Shown in pieces: positions 55,109-63,812 of a DNA stretch of 64,000 bases. The position numbers and the translations under genes are program-made. The notes beneath the pieces were generated by a model. It had not been told where the DNA came from. It did no database searches and was given only the letters and a program-made list of their open reading frames with translations. Position 1 is the stretch's first letter. Every line of letters begins with the position of its first letter. The stretch comes from Alphaproteobacteria bacterium CG1_02_46_17 (lineage in GTDB: Bacteria > Pseudomonadota > Alphaproteobacteria > Micavibrionales > Micavibrionaceae), in assembly GCA_001871905.1 (NCBI GenBank), contig MNUG01000032.1, positions 1 through 64,000 of the forward strand. Direction: 5' to 3'.

Positions 55109-56725
55109 TTAGATTATGGCACTTTTTAGTCGGACAGTGAACCTCGCGCCCAAAATATTCCCGCTATCCTCTTTAAGGTTTTCTGCACTGATTGTGCCGC
55201 CGTGGGCATCTATAATTTGTTTTGCAATTGACAACCCCAACCCTGAATGCATTCCGAACCCTTCGCTGATCGGACGCTCTGAATAAAACCGCTCAAAAAC
55301 CTTATCCATTCGGTTTTCAGGAATACCAGGACCTGAATCATCCACAGTGATCCTAACGCGTTCAGAGCCATTAATTACTGTTACAATTACAGGGGACCCT
55401 TCAGGTGCAAAAGAAAGAGCATTCCCAATCAGATTTTGGAAAACCTGTTCCAGTCGGCCTGAATGACCATAGATCATGACGGCTTCATCAAGACCATGAT
55501 AGATAATTTTTTTCTCTGCGTTTGTGGTGTTTTCTCGTAACGGATTATCCCGGGATTCAATAAGCGGAATTATGATCTCCCGTAGATCCAGCAAAAACAA
55601 CTCGCTTCTGGATAGTTCAACATCCAGCCGTGATGCTTGTGAAATATCAGAAATCAAACGATCCATTCGCTGCAAATCGTGTAAGGCGACACCCATAAGC
55701 TTCTGGCGGTCATCTTCCTTTTTTACGCGCGGGAAAGTTTCCAGTGCAGAACGTAGAGATGTAAGTGGGTTTTTTAATTCGTGGGCGACATCTGCTGCAA
55801 ATTGTTCGATAGTGGATAACCTCTTTTGTAGGCTATCGGCCATTTCCCTCATAGCGTGGGATAGCTCCCCGATTTCGTCCTGACGGGCACTCATGTCAGG
55901 AATATCAACAAACCGCCCACGATTGAGACGGTAAGCCTCTGCCGCAGTCGCCAGTTTTCTTAATGGGTGACCAATAAGACTGGCAAGGTATAAGGAATGG
56001 GCAACCGTCATGAGTAAAGCAAGAGCAAAAAAGCGGAAAATTTCCATACGGGTTTCTGCAAAGTTTTCTTCAACGTCAATATCCCGACGAATAATTCTGA
56101 TGCCTCCTATCAGAGTATTTTGTTTATAGAGCGGAAAATAGGAGGTTAGAACCAAGCCCCCATCTTCTGAAGACCAGGCTGCAATCTTGATGTCTGAAAA
56201 ATTGTAATTCTGCTCGTTGGCAGATAAAATATCGGATGAATCAAGGCTGGGAAGTATCTGAAGATGAAATGTTACCGAGAGTAACCCTTCTATAAAAGAT
56301 GATACCTTATCAAAAACACTGGCACGTTCTTCAGATTTAAGTTCAAAGAATTTACGAACGGGAAGTTTACCATTTTTGTATAAGACACCACCTCCCGCTG
56401 TATAGAGAACAATTTGTTGGTCTTCACGAATATTTAGCAATGAGATTTCTGAATAGAGCCTATCATTCTCAGAAAACCCATTACTTTCCAAGAGGCGATT
56501 TAGAATATTAGAATATAAAAAGGATTCCGTTTCAAAATTTCCCAATTTTGATTCGATCAGGTTCTGTCTGGTTGTCCCAAGATAGGTAATGCCCATGGCA
56601 ATAATAAATACGACCAATATATTAAAGCTCAGTATTTTATACGTCAGGCGACTTAATGGGCGCGGGCGTAGGTCTTCACCGAAATGCTCTTCTTCTATGG
56701 GATCGGGAGGGAGTTTAGGCATCAT
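55109..56725 (-). CDS. chvG: Sensor histidine kinase ChvG
   Basis: The 538-residue inner-membrane kinase has two transmembrane helices (about 31-50 and 230-250) around a periplasmic sensor domain of about 180 residues. A HAMP domain follows (LIGHPLRKLATAAEAYRLNR), then HisKA with phosphorylated His in FAADVAHELKNPLTSLRSA, and HATPase_c with N, G1 and G2 boxes (NLIGNALSF, VDDSGPGIPE, GLGLSIAKQI). ChvG/ExoS senses acid or envelope conditions in Alphaproteobacteria. It overlaps chvI by ATGA. Confidence 0.94.
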   Translation of the reverse strand: MMPKLPPDPIEEEHFGEDLRPRPLSRLTYKILSFNILVVFIIAMGITYLGTTRQNLIESKLGNFETESFLYSNILNRLLESNGFSENDRLYSEISLLNIREDQQIVLYTAGGGVLYKNGKLPVRKFFELKSEERASVFDKVSSFIEGLLSVTFHLQILPSLDSSDILSANEQNYNFSDIKIAAWSSEDGGLVLTSYFPLYKQNTLIGGIRIIRRDIDVEENFAETRMEIFRFFALALLMTVAHSLYLASLIGHPLRKLATAAEAYRLNRGRFVDIPDMSARQDEIGELSHAMREMADSLQKRLSTIEQFAADVAHELKNPLTSLRSALETFPRVKKEDDRQKLMGVALHDLQRMDRLISDISQASRLDVELSRSELFLLDLREIIIPLIESRDNPLRENTTNAEKKIIYHGLDEAVMIYGHSGRLEQVFQNLIGNALSFAPEGSPVIVTVINGSERVRITVDDSGPGIPENRMDKVFERFYSERPISEGFGMHSGLGLSIAKQIIDAHGGTISAENLKEDSGNILGARFTVRLKSAII

Positions 56726-57426
56726 TCTTCCTTAAACCTGTACCCAACGCCATAAAGAGTCTCAACACGGTCGAAAGAAGGATCGACATCTCTGAATTTC
56801 CGTCTGATCCTTTTGATATGTGTATCAACAGTACGGTCATCAACGTAAATACTCTCGCCATAAGCTGCCGTGATTAGCTGGTCGCGACTTCGGACATGTC
56901 CCGGGGAAATGGCAAGAGTTTTAACAAGCAGATACTCTGTTACGGTTAAGGTAACAGGAGAGCCTCTCCATTTGCACAAATGGCGGTCGTCATCCAACTC
57001 CATTTCCCCCCTTTGAATAATTTGGGGGAAGGTGCCGCCGGATTGATCCGTTGGTTGTTTTGGTGCATAACGGCGCAAGACACTCTTGATCCGTTCGATC
57101 AAAAGCCGCTGCGAAAAGGGCTTAGTAATATAATCATCAGCGCCCAACCGGAACCCAAGAACCTGATCAATCTCGTCATCTTTCGAGGTCAGAAAGATAA
57201 CAGGAACTTGAGATGTTTCTCGCAACTTGGTGACCAGCTCCAATCCATCCATACGGGGCATTTTAATATCCAGAATGCACAAATCCGGATTTTCTTTCTG
57301 GATGCCCACAAGGCCCTCTTCTCCATCATGGAAAGCGGCCACCTCAAACCCCTCGGATTCAAGAAGAATCTGAACCGAGGTCACAATATTACGATCATCA
57401 TCGACAAGAACAATTTTCTGACTCAT
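56722..57426 (-). CDS. chvI: OmpR-family response regulator ChvI
   Basis: The 234-residue product has a receiver domain with Asp-pair LVDDDRNI, phosphoacceptor in CILDIKMPRMDG and Lys in DDYITKPFSQ. A winged-helix OmpR domain follows (LTVTEYLLVKTLAISPGHV, VDDRTVDTHIKRIRRKFR, GVGYRFKEE). It pairs with ChvG in the conserved chvI-chvG order and should control envelope and acid-response genes. Confidence 0.95.
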   Translation of the reverse strand: MSQKIVLVDDDRNIVTSVQILLESEGFEVAAFHDGEEGLVGIQKENPDLCILDIKMPRMDGLELVTKLRETSQVPVIFLTSKDDEIDQVLGFRLGADDYITKPFSQRLLIERIKSVLRRYAPKQPTDQSGGTFPQIIQRGEMELDDDRHLCKWRGSPVTLTVTEYLLVKTLAISPGHVRSRDQLITAAYGESIYVDDRTVDTHIKRIRRKFRDVDPSFDRVETLYGVGYRFKEE

Positions 57427-57501
57427 AAAGACAGTGTAGCAGTTATGGAGAAAGAGAAAACCTCTCTTTATTAAAAATTGAAAAAATGGAACAATAGATT
57501 T

Positions 57502-58221
57502 GTGAAAAGAAAGACCTATTCAGCTTTGCTGGTTGTACTCTACGCGCTTTTACTTTCCGGAGGGGATGTAAGGGCAGATGAGTTGTTGAGCAAAGATCCA
57601 ATAGAAGTGCTAGCACAACGCAATAACATAGATATGAAAAATTTTGCGTCCCAGATTCTGGGAATGCAAAAAACCGACCCGATCCAGAATCCGGAATGGT
57701 TACGAGGCACAAAAATCCTCGGATGGCGGTTTTTGGATAAGAATCATCAGGCGTTAGGAAAGGTGGGGGATGTTTTCCTGAATAAGGATAATGGAGAATT
57801 TATATGGGTTAAGGTCGATACAGACCGCTTGAATTTTATCACTTTTATGGCATTTGATCGTCTAACCCATAATATCAGAATAGAAGATCGGGTCATGTTT
57901 TGCGATTTGGATAAAAAGCAAATTTTCAAAAATGCTGAAATTTTCAAAAATTCTCCGGTCAGCCAGCCGGATATTATCTCATTGGCAGATTTGTTGCGGG
58001 CTCCTGTCTATCTACCGTCCGGGCTCTTGATCGGCAATGTGACGGAAACGCTGGGGCCGAATAAGACCACCAAAGTGGATTATCTGGTCGTCATGGTTCA
58101 TGAAGACCGCAAAACTGTCCCCATTCCTTTGTCACAGATTATACTTAGAATTCAGGACGGTATGCCCATACTTGAGATTACCGAAGATCAGTATAAGATC
58201 ATGCGAGAGTTTACTAAATAG
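57502..58221 (+). CDS. Exported PRC-barrel domain protein
   Basis: The product of about 239 residues has a signal peptide (basic start, hydrophobic core SALLVVLYALLLSGG, site near DVRA-D). It then has a PRC-barrel type region (LRGTKILGWRFLDKNHQALG, DVFLNKDNGEFIWVKVD) and a second such repeat (LLRAPVYLPSGLLIGNVTET, then DYLVVMV). PRC barrels occur in RNA-processing and photosynthetic reaction-centre proteins; here two copies and export suggest a periplasmic or membrane-surface role. The start is uncertain: GTG 57502 or TTG 57478, neither with a strong site. It is divergent from chvI. Confidence 0.7.
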   Translation: MKRKTYSALLVVLYALLLSGGDVRADELLSKDPIEVLAQRNNIDMKNFASQILGMQKTDPIQNPEWLRGTKILGWRFLDKNHQALGKVGDVFLNKDNGEFIWVKVDTDRLNFITFMAFDRLTHNIRIEDRVMFCDLDKKQIFKNAEIFKNSPVSQPDIISLADLLRAPVYLPSGLLIGNVTETLGPNKTTKVDYLVVMVHEDRKTVPIPLSQIILRIQDGMPILEITEDQYKIMREFTK

Positions 58222-58239
58222 ATATTTGATTATAGAAAA

Positions 58240-58848
58240 ATGAAGATAATTGGACTGACAGGATCAATCGGAATGGGGAAATCCGTAACCGCCTCTATGC
58301 TGCAGAGGATGGGATACCCTGTTTTCGATTCTGACCTTGCCGTCCATAAATTATTAGCCCCGTATGGTGCAGCATTTCAAACTGTAGCTTTATCTTTTCC
58401 CGAATGTTGGGATGCTAAAAAACATCTGATAGATCGCCAGAAACTGGGGAGGATCGTCTTTGCAGACTCTAGTAAAAGAAAAGAGTTGGAAGATATTCTG
58501 CATCCTCTGGTGTGGTGGCAACAGAAGAAATTCATACAAGAATCTATAGCTCGCGGGGCCAAAATAGCGGTTTTGGATATACCGTTGTTATTTGAAACGG
58601 GATCCCAGAGAAAATGTGACGCCGTGATTTGCGTTGATTCCCCCCATTTTATCCAGCGGCAGCGCGTACTCTCTCGCCCCAACATGAACGAAGACCATTT
58701 TTATGCTATTCTTTCTCGGCAAATGCCACAATTCGAGAAGAAAAAACTGTCTGATTACATCTTGCAGACCGGTTTGGGGTATGCCCACACACTACGACAC
58801 TTGAAAAAGATAATTGCAAATCTGACCAAGGATATAAACAGACCATGA
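58240..58848 (+). CDS. coaE: Dephospho-CoA kinase
   Basis: The 202-residue P-loop kinase carries out the last step of coenzyme A synthesis. Walker A IIGLTGSIGMGKSVTASML, the D-x-D site VFDSDLAVHKLL and the LID DIPLLFETGSQRKCDAVICV are intact. It overlaps dnaQ by four bases; coaE-dnaQ is an origin-linked alphaproteobacterial pair, usually with aroE beside them, which here is 28 kb away across the origin. Confidence 0.96.
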   Translation: MKIIGLTGSIGMGKSVTASMLQRMGYPVFDSDLAVHKLLAPYGAAFQTVALSFPECWDAKKHLIDRQKLGRIVFADSSKRKELEDILHPLVWWQQKKFIQESIARGAKIAVLDIPLLFETGSQRKCDAVICVDSPHFIQRQRVLSRPNMNEDHFYAILSRQMPQFEKKKLSDYILQTGLGYAHTLRHLKKIIANLTKDINRP

Positions 58849-59543
58849 CCCGTGAAATTGTACTTGATACTGAAACAACAGGGATAGACCCGACCGAAGG
58901 CCACCGCATCATTGAAATCGGATGTATCGAATTATTCAATCATATGCCGACTGGTAAGACGTATCATCAATATATCAATCCAGAACGTGAAGTAGAAGCG
59001 GGGGCTATCGCGGTACACGGAATTAAAAACGAATTCCTAGCCGATAAACCAGTATTTGCAGAAATTGTCGGTGGGTTTATGGATTTTATTGGGGATGGCA
59101 AGCTGGTCATTCATAACGCTGAATTCGATATAAAATTTTTGAATGCGGAATTAAAGCCATACGGATATCCCCCCTTCAAACTAAATGAGGCGATTGATAC
59201 ATTACAAGTCGCCCGTAAAAAGTTCCCCGGATCACCTGCCAGTCTCGATGCGTTGTGTCGGCGGTTTAATATTGACCTTTCTGTGCGTGAATTGCACGGC
59301 GCTTTATTGGATGCGCAGCTTTTGGCTGAAGTCTATCTGGAATTATTAGGGGGTCGTCAACATGGTCTGGGTTTAGGTGATCACCGGAAAAACACACAAA
59401 ACGAAAATCAGTCAGGTGTTTTTGTTAAGAGCACAAAATCACGCCTCTATCGCGAGCCGAGAAATTTTGAACCGAGAGCAGAAGAACTTGAGGCGCATAA
59501 GAAAATGATAGCCGGAATAAAGAATTCTCTTTGGTCAAATTAA
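58845..59543 (+). CDS. dnaQ: DNA polymerase III epsilon subunit (3'-5' exonuclease)
   Basis: The 232-residue proofreading subunit has Exo I (VLDTETTGIDPTEGHRIIEI with the Asp-Glu pair), Exo II (VIHNAEFDIKFLN) and Exo III-epsilon (LHGALLDAQLLAEVYLEL with catalytic His and Asp). The C-terminal 45 residues are a charged linker that should bind the polymerase alpha subunit. It converges on truA with a four-base overlap. Confidence 0.95.
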   Translation: MTREIVLDTETTGIDPTEGHRIIEIGCIELFNHMPTGKTYHQYINPEREVEAGAIAVHGIKNEFLADKPVFAEIVGGFMDFIGDGKLVIHNAEFDIKFLNAELKPYGYPPFKLNEAIDTLQVARKKFPGSPASLDALCRRFNIDLSVRELHGALLDAQLLAEVYLELLGGRQHGLGLGDHRKNTQNENQSGVFVKSTKSRLYREPRNFEPRAEELEAHKKMIAGIKNSLWSN

Positions 59544-60310
59544 TAGAAAACTTTGGATAAATACAGTCCATCGGGTGGGGCCGTTGGTCCGCCCTTAGTG
59601 CGGTCACAGGCTTCAAGTGCCATTTTGACATCCTCTGGTGACCATTTCCCCTGACCTACTAGAACCAGAGTTCCCACCATATTCCGTACCTGATGATGAA
59701 GGTAGGACTTTGCCTCGGTTAGCACGCGCAGTTCTCTTGTTCCACCGATCATAGGGATAATATCGATATCCAGCCGATCAAGGGTTTTCATCGGGGATTT
59801 GGCTTGACATTCAGCTGCCCGAAAGGTGGAGAAATCGTGATGCCCTAATAAATAGGAGGCTCCCTGACGCATGGCTTCAATATCCAATTCTCCCCAGACA
59901 TGCCAGACCAGTGATTGGTCGTAGGTTGGCCGTGCCATGCGGTTTAGGATGCGGTAAGTATAAAGCTTATGGGTAGCACCATAGCGCGCATGAAATTCTT
60001 CGCCAACAGGTTCGGCGGACAGGATGGAAATCTTTCGGGCTCTCAAATGGGCATTCAAGGCCTTGGCTAGCAGAAACCCGTTTATCTCCCGCTCACCGTA
60101 ATCAAGATCAAAATGGGCAACCTGACCACTGGCATGGACTCCTGCATCGGTGCGACCTGCAACAAATAAACGACAATCTCGCTGGCAGAAGGAAAAGATT
60201 GCCTCTTCAATAAATTGCTGCACAGATTGGATACCGTCTCCCTGACGCTGCCATCCCGAATAATCGGTTCCCTGATATTCTATGGTGAGTTTCCAGCGTT
60301 GTCTGGTCAT
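59540..60310 (-). CDS. truA: tRNA pseudouridine(38-40) synthase
   Basis: The 256-residue enzyme isomerises uridines 38-40 in the anticodon arm. The catalytic Asp lies in FVAGRTDAGVHASGQVAHF near residue 53, and the HHQVRNMVGTLVLVGQG core is intact. It overlaps fmt by ATGA, the usual fmt-truA order. Confidence 0.96.
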   Translation of the reverse strand: MTRQRWKLTIEYQGTDYSGWQRQGDGIQSVQQFIEEAIFSFCQRDCRLFVAGRTDAGVHASGQVAHFDLDYGEREINGFLLAKALNAHLRARKISILSAEPVGEEFHARYGATHKLYTYRILNRMARPTYDQSLVWHVWGELDIEAMRQGASYLLGHHDFSTFRAAECQAKSPMKTLDRLDIDIIPMIGGTRELRVLTEAKSYLHHQVRNMVGTLVLVGQGKWSPEDVKMALEACDRTKGGPTAPPDGLYLSKVFY

Positions 60311-61278
60311 AGGAAGGCCTGACCAATTTTTACACGCCCGCCATTTAACGCGTCTTGAATGGACATGGATTTGGCGCTTTCAGGCTGAATGGTAATTATT
60401 TTATAAAGTGTTCCGTTTCCGCAAACGATATGCCCCTCTGGGTCAACCAGTTCACCGCAAGACGTCAAGTTTGTTTTTTGTTCAGAAAAAGTCCCTTCGA
60501 TAATCTTGTATCGTTTACCAGTCTGGTCAACGCTCCAGCATCCGGGCCATGGTGTAAAAGCACGAACTTTCCGGTCAATTTCTATCGCTGTCTTACCCCA
60601 GTCGATATGACCCTCTTCCTTCGAAAGCATGGGGGCATAACATGATAGATTGTCATCCTGTATCTCAAAGTCCATAGGCTTGTGGTCGAGAATCATCTCC
60701 AGAACATCTTCAATCATCGCAGATCCGAGCGCTGAAAGGGCGTCATGCAGGCTTTCCCCGGTTGTATGGCTATAAACCGGAATATGTTTTCTAAGGATCA
60801 TGGCCCCCGTATCAAGCCCAACATCCATCTGCATGATGGTGATGCCTGATTCTTGATCTCCTGCCTCAATAGCGCGCTGGATAGGAGCTGCCCCGCGCCA
60901 GCGAGGTAATAAGGAGGCATGGATATTCAGGCATCCGAAACGGGGCACATCCAGAACAGTCTTGGGAAGGATTAAACCATAAGCCGCCACAACCGCAATA
61001 TCTGCCTTCAGTTTGATAAAGTCTTCAATGGCCGCCGAGTCCTTTTTTAGACTTTTTGGGGTATGGACTGGAATGTTATGCTGATTGGCAACTTCGTGGA
61101 TGGGCGAAAGTTTAAGCTTCTGACCTCGCCCTGCAGGACGCGGGGGCTGGGTATAAACGGCGATCACATCCAGACGTGGATTGGCAATCAGATTTTCAAG
61201 GGCCGGAACCGAAAAATCCGGTGTCCCCATAAAGACGACTTTCAATGTAGAAAAATCTGTATCCTGCTGTTTTGTCAT
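60307..61278 (-). CDS. fmt: Methionyl-tRNA formyltransferase
   Basis: The 323-residue enzyme formylates initiator Met-tRNA with 10-formyl-THF. The N-terminal Rossmann domain starts VVFMGTPDFSVPALENL; the catalytic Asn-His-Asp site is in LNIHASLLPRWRGAAPIQ and MQMDVGLDTGAM. The C-terminal OB-fold domain (VRAFTPWPGCW) is present. The peptide deformylase gene often found with fmt is not next to it. Confidence 0.97.
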   Translation of the reverse strand: MTKQQDTDFSTLKVVFMGTPDFSVPALENLIANPRLDVIAVYTQPPRPAGRGQKLKLSPIHEVANQHNIPVHTPKSLKKDSAAIEDFIKLKADIAVVAAYGLILPKTVLDVPRFGCLNIHASLLPRWRGAAPIQRAIEAGDQESGITIMQMDVGLDTGAMILRKHIPVYSHTTGESLHDALSALGSAMIEDVLEMILDHKPMDFEIQDDNLSCYAPMLSKEEGHIDWGKTAIEIDRKVRAFTPWPGCWSVDQTGKRYKIIEGTFSEQKTNLTSCGELVDPEGHIVCGNGTLYKIITIQPESAKSMSIQDALNGGRVKIGQAFL

Positions 61279-61292
61279 GGCCGTTCTATAGC

Positions 61293-61997
61293 CTATCGTG
61301 CCATTAACACATAGTAATAATTATAGGAACCATCTGACCTACATACGACGCAGGCCTGATAAGCAGGGAGCTTTGAAAAACTGGTATCGTCCAAAGGGTT
61401 TGGTGAGGCATCATCAAATGTCCCATCAAAGCGGTCTGTAGACCCGCCCATAACACAAGGGGGAGATCCATTTGGATCGTCTGTGGGTTGAGACCCTGAA
61501 TCAAAGCCAAGCAGGGTATTCATTGCCTGACAAAATTCGGGTGTGACATTTGGCAAAACAGCAATCAATTCTGCCTTGTCTGACCCAACCTGAGGAATGG
61601 CAGAGGTACCAAAAAATTCCCAGGCGCTGCCATCATTTATCCCGTCGGGTGGAGGCTGATAGGTTGCCCGACCTGCTGTTACATCGAAAACTTGATTCTC
61701 AGGATTGGTTGTGATTGTCCCGTAATCCGTAGCAGCGTCGGGATGAGCAAAGCGGATATCGGCTTCGGACACATGATTTTCAAGGAGAATAGACACACCT
61801 TTGGCGAGTTCTGCCGCATAGCGTTGGGTTTGTCCTGCTTTCAAAATCAAACTCTCGGTGTCGATATTATCTTGCCCGCCACCAGAATTTCTCAATGCCA
61901 CAGTTAAAAGGCCAAGCAGGATAATCCCCAGCAAAACATAAACGATGATGTTGCCCGCTTCATTTCTTGACTGAGCGTGTATAGGAGGATGGGACAT
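61293..61997 (-). CDS. Prepilin-like exported protein
   Basis: The 234-residue product has a basic leader and a hydrophobic helix IIVYVLLGIILLGLLTVALR immediately after a Gly (EAG then NIIV), the layout of type IV prepilins cleaved after Gly. The Glu at mature position 5 that most prepilins have is Tyr. The rest is Thr/Asp/Pro-rich with a C-terminal pair of Cys (QACVVC). It lies 14 bases downstream of fmt in the opposite sense of reading order (upstream on the minus strand), so it may start the fmt-truA transcript. No pilus genes are near. Confidence 0.55.
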   Translation of the reverse strand: MSHPPIHAQSRNEAGNIIVYVLLGIILLGLLTVALRNSGGGQDNIDTESLILKAGQTQRYAAELAKGVSILLENHVSEADIRFAHPDAATDYGTITTNPENQVFDVTAGRATYQPPPDGINDGSAWEFFGTSAIPQVGSDKAELIAVLPNVTPEFCQAMNTLLGFDSGSQPTDDPNGSPPCVMGGSTDRFDGTFDDASPNPLDDTSFSKLPAYQACVVCRSDGSYNYYYVLMAR

Positions 61998-62033
61998 AAG
62001 GACTCCGGCGTTGGTATGGATCGCCTCTCTATT

Positions 62034-63458
62034 TTAACGGCTTTGCGGAGCAATGGGAAGGCAATCTTTCAGACGAGTCTTCAGATTGGAACAGGCGTCA
62101 AGTGCCTCTTGTCGTGTGTAACCGGAAAGACGGGCGCGAAATACCCATTTGGCGTCTTGCGTACGAAGCGGCACAACCAGCGTTTTTCCTTTGTTCAAAT
62201 GTTCGGGCAATAACACCATTGTGTCATATAAGGCCTTATTGGTACTTGCTCGATCTTCGAACGCTCCGATCTGAATCTGCCAGTTTGTCGAATAATCCAT
62301 GGGCTGGGTTCTGGGTTCATTAATGGCCAAGTTGTTTTGCGAGACCGGAGTGGCCTGCGGCGTAATAGTTGGCGTAATAGTTAGTGTGTTCATACCCAAC
62401 ACAGGAACTTGTGTAGCTGCAGCAATCTGGGTGTCGGATACCACTTTTGATCTGTATTCAACGGGTTTTGCAGGTGGGATTGGAACGCTAGCGGAACTAT
62501 CTGCCCTGCCTTGGGCAATTTGAAGAACAGGGTGCTGGTCGGCATAGCCGCTTCGCTTGATATCCTTGATCCGCTCAAATCCTTTATCAAGAAGATTGGC
62601 CATATGTGAATTACGGGACGCCGCAGTGCGTCCCCCAAACACAACACCGATCAAGCGCGTGTTTCCTTGTTTGGTCGAGGCAACAAGATTAAAACCCGAC
62701 GCCGCGACATACCCCGTTTTAATCCCGTCCATCCCCTGATATGTGTTCATCAGCTTATTGTGACTATGATAAACTTTGCCGTCATATTTGTAGTGTTTCA
62801 ATCCGAAGATAGAATAATATTGGGGATAGGTATCGATCATATACTTTGCCAATTTGGCCATGTCGCGGGCTGAAGAAACCTGACGATAATCGTGAAGTCC
62901 CGAGGCGTTCACGAAATGTGTATTGGTCATACCAATCTCACGCGCCTTGAGGTTCATAAGTTGGGCAAAGCGGGCTTCTGACCCACCGAGATTTTCGGCA
63001 ACAGTCACCGCAACATCATTGGCAGACTTGGTCGCGAGGACTCTAAGTGCATCATAGATGGAAATTGTTTGGCGGGGGCTTAATCCAACCTTACTGGGTG
63101 GCATAGAGGCGCCGCGGCTCGAAACTGTCAATCTGGTTTTTTGCGAAATTTTTCGGGCATTCAAAGCGTCGAAGACCAGAGCCATGGTCATCATTTTGGT
63201 CAAGGAGGCTGGATGAAGGCTGCGATCTGCATTATCCTGTGAGAGAACCATCCCCGTTTGGGCATCAATCACAATGGAGGCATATTTGTTATTCGGTCCG
63301 CTCTTTTTCTTGGTTGCAGCAAAAGCCGGATCGGAACAGGACAGATTCCATAAAACCAAAGAGATGCAGAGAAGGGTAAAACAAAAGCTTCGCCAAAAAT
63401 CTTTTATTTTTAAGGCGTTAAACACAGGGAGGAAAGAGAACGGGACAAAGGGTGACAT
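62034..63458 (-). CDS. D-alanyl-D-alanine carboxypeptidase with SPOR domain
   Basis: The product of about 474 residues has a signal sequence (WRSFCFTLLCISLVLW, ending AFAA), a peptidase S11 domain with SxxK (HPASLTKMM), SxN (TKSANDV) and KTG (DGIKTGYV), a Pro/Thr-rich linker, and a C-terminal SPOR domain (WQIQIGAFEDRASTNKALYD) that binds denuded septal peptidoglycan. The PBP5-like activity trims peptide stems at sites of division. The fusion is common in Alphaproteobacteria. The start is uncertain: 63458, 63521 and 63644 are in frame, none with a good ribosome site. Confidence 0.9.
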   Translation of the reverse strand: MSPFVPFSFLPVFNALKIKDFWRSFCFTLLCISLVLWNLSCSDPAFAATKKKSGPNNKYASIVIDAQTGMVLSQDNADRSLHPASLTKMMTMALVFDALNARKISQKTRLTVSSRGASMPPSKVGLSPRQTISIYDALRVLATKSANDVAVTVAENLGGSEARFAQLMNLKAREIGMTNTHFVNASGLHDYRQVSSARDMAKLAKYMIDTYPQYYSIFGLKHYKYDGKVYHSHNKLMNTYQGMDGIKTGYVAASGFNLVASTKQGNTRLIGVVFGGRTAASRNSHMANLLDKGFERIKDIKRSGYADQHPVLQIAQGRADSSASVPIPPAKPVEYRSKVVSDTQIAAATQVPVLGMNTLTITPTITPQATPVSQNNLAINEPRTQPMDYSTNWQIQIGAFEDRASTNKALYDTMVLLPEHLNKGKTLVVPLRTQDAKWVFRARLSGYTRQEALDACSNLKTRLKDCLPIAPQSR

Positions 63459-63630
63459 ATGTATAGGGTTGTTAATATGCAATGCGGAAAACGGTGATGT
63501 GATGAGTCTAGAGAAGTTCATTCCATATGTCCATGGGATAACAAAAGGGTGACAAAAAACTTCTAATATACAGAATATACCGCACCGCACAATTTTATGG
63601 ATAATACGAAGAAATATATGGTAAAATGAA

Positions 63631-63699
63631 TTTGTGCAGTGCAAGATAGGGGCTTGACAAATGCATGCATTCTATTAAATAATTTGTGGCAGTGCAAAA
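63631..63699 (+). promoter_or_regulatory. Strong promoter flanked by repeated operator-like sites
   Basis: TTGACA (63654-63659) with AATAAT at 63678-63683 (18-base spacer) or TAAATA at 63676-63681 (16) forms a sigma70-type promoter. TTTGTGCAGTGCAAGA at 63631-63646 and TTTGTGGCAGTGCAAAA at 63683-63699 are near-identical direct repeats on either side. The inverted ATGCATGCAT lies between them. Such TGC-rich repeats resemble PhaR operators ahead of phasin genes, by inference. Confidence 0.5.
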
Positions 63700-63812
63700 A
63701 CCATGTTAGCGTACTTTGAAATTTTATAATCGCTAGATGCCGACAAAAGCTCAAAAGATATAAAGATGATTTGTCTGGTATATCCTTGCATAAAAGCACT
63801 CAGTGAACGGAG

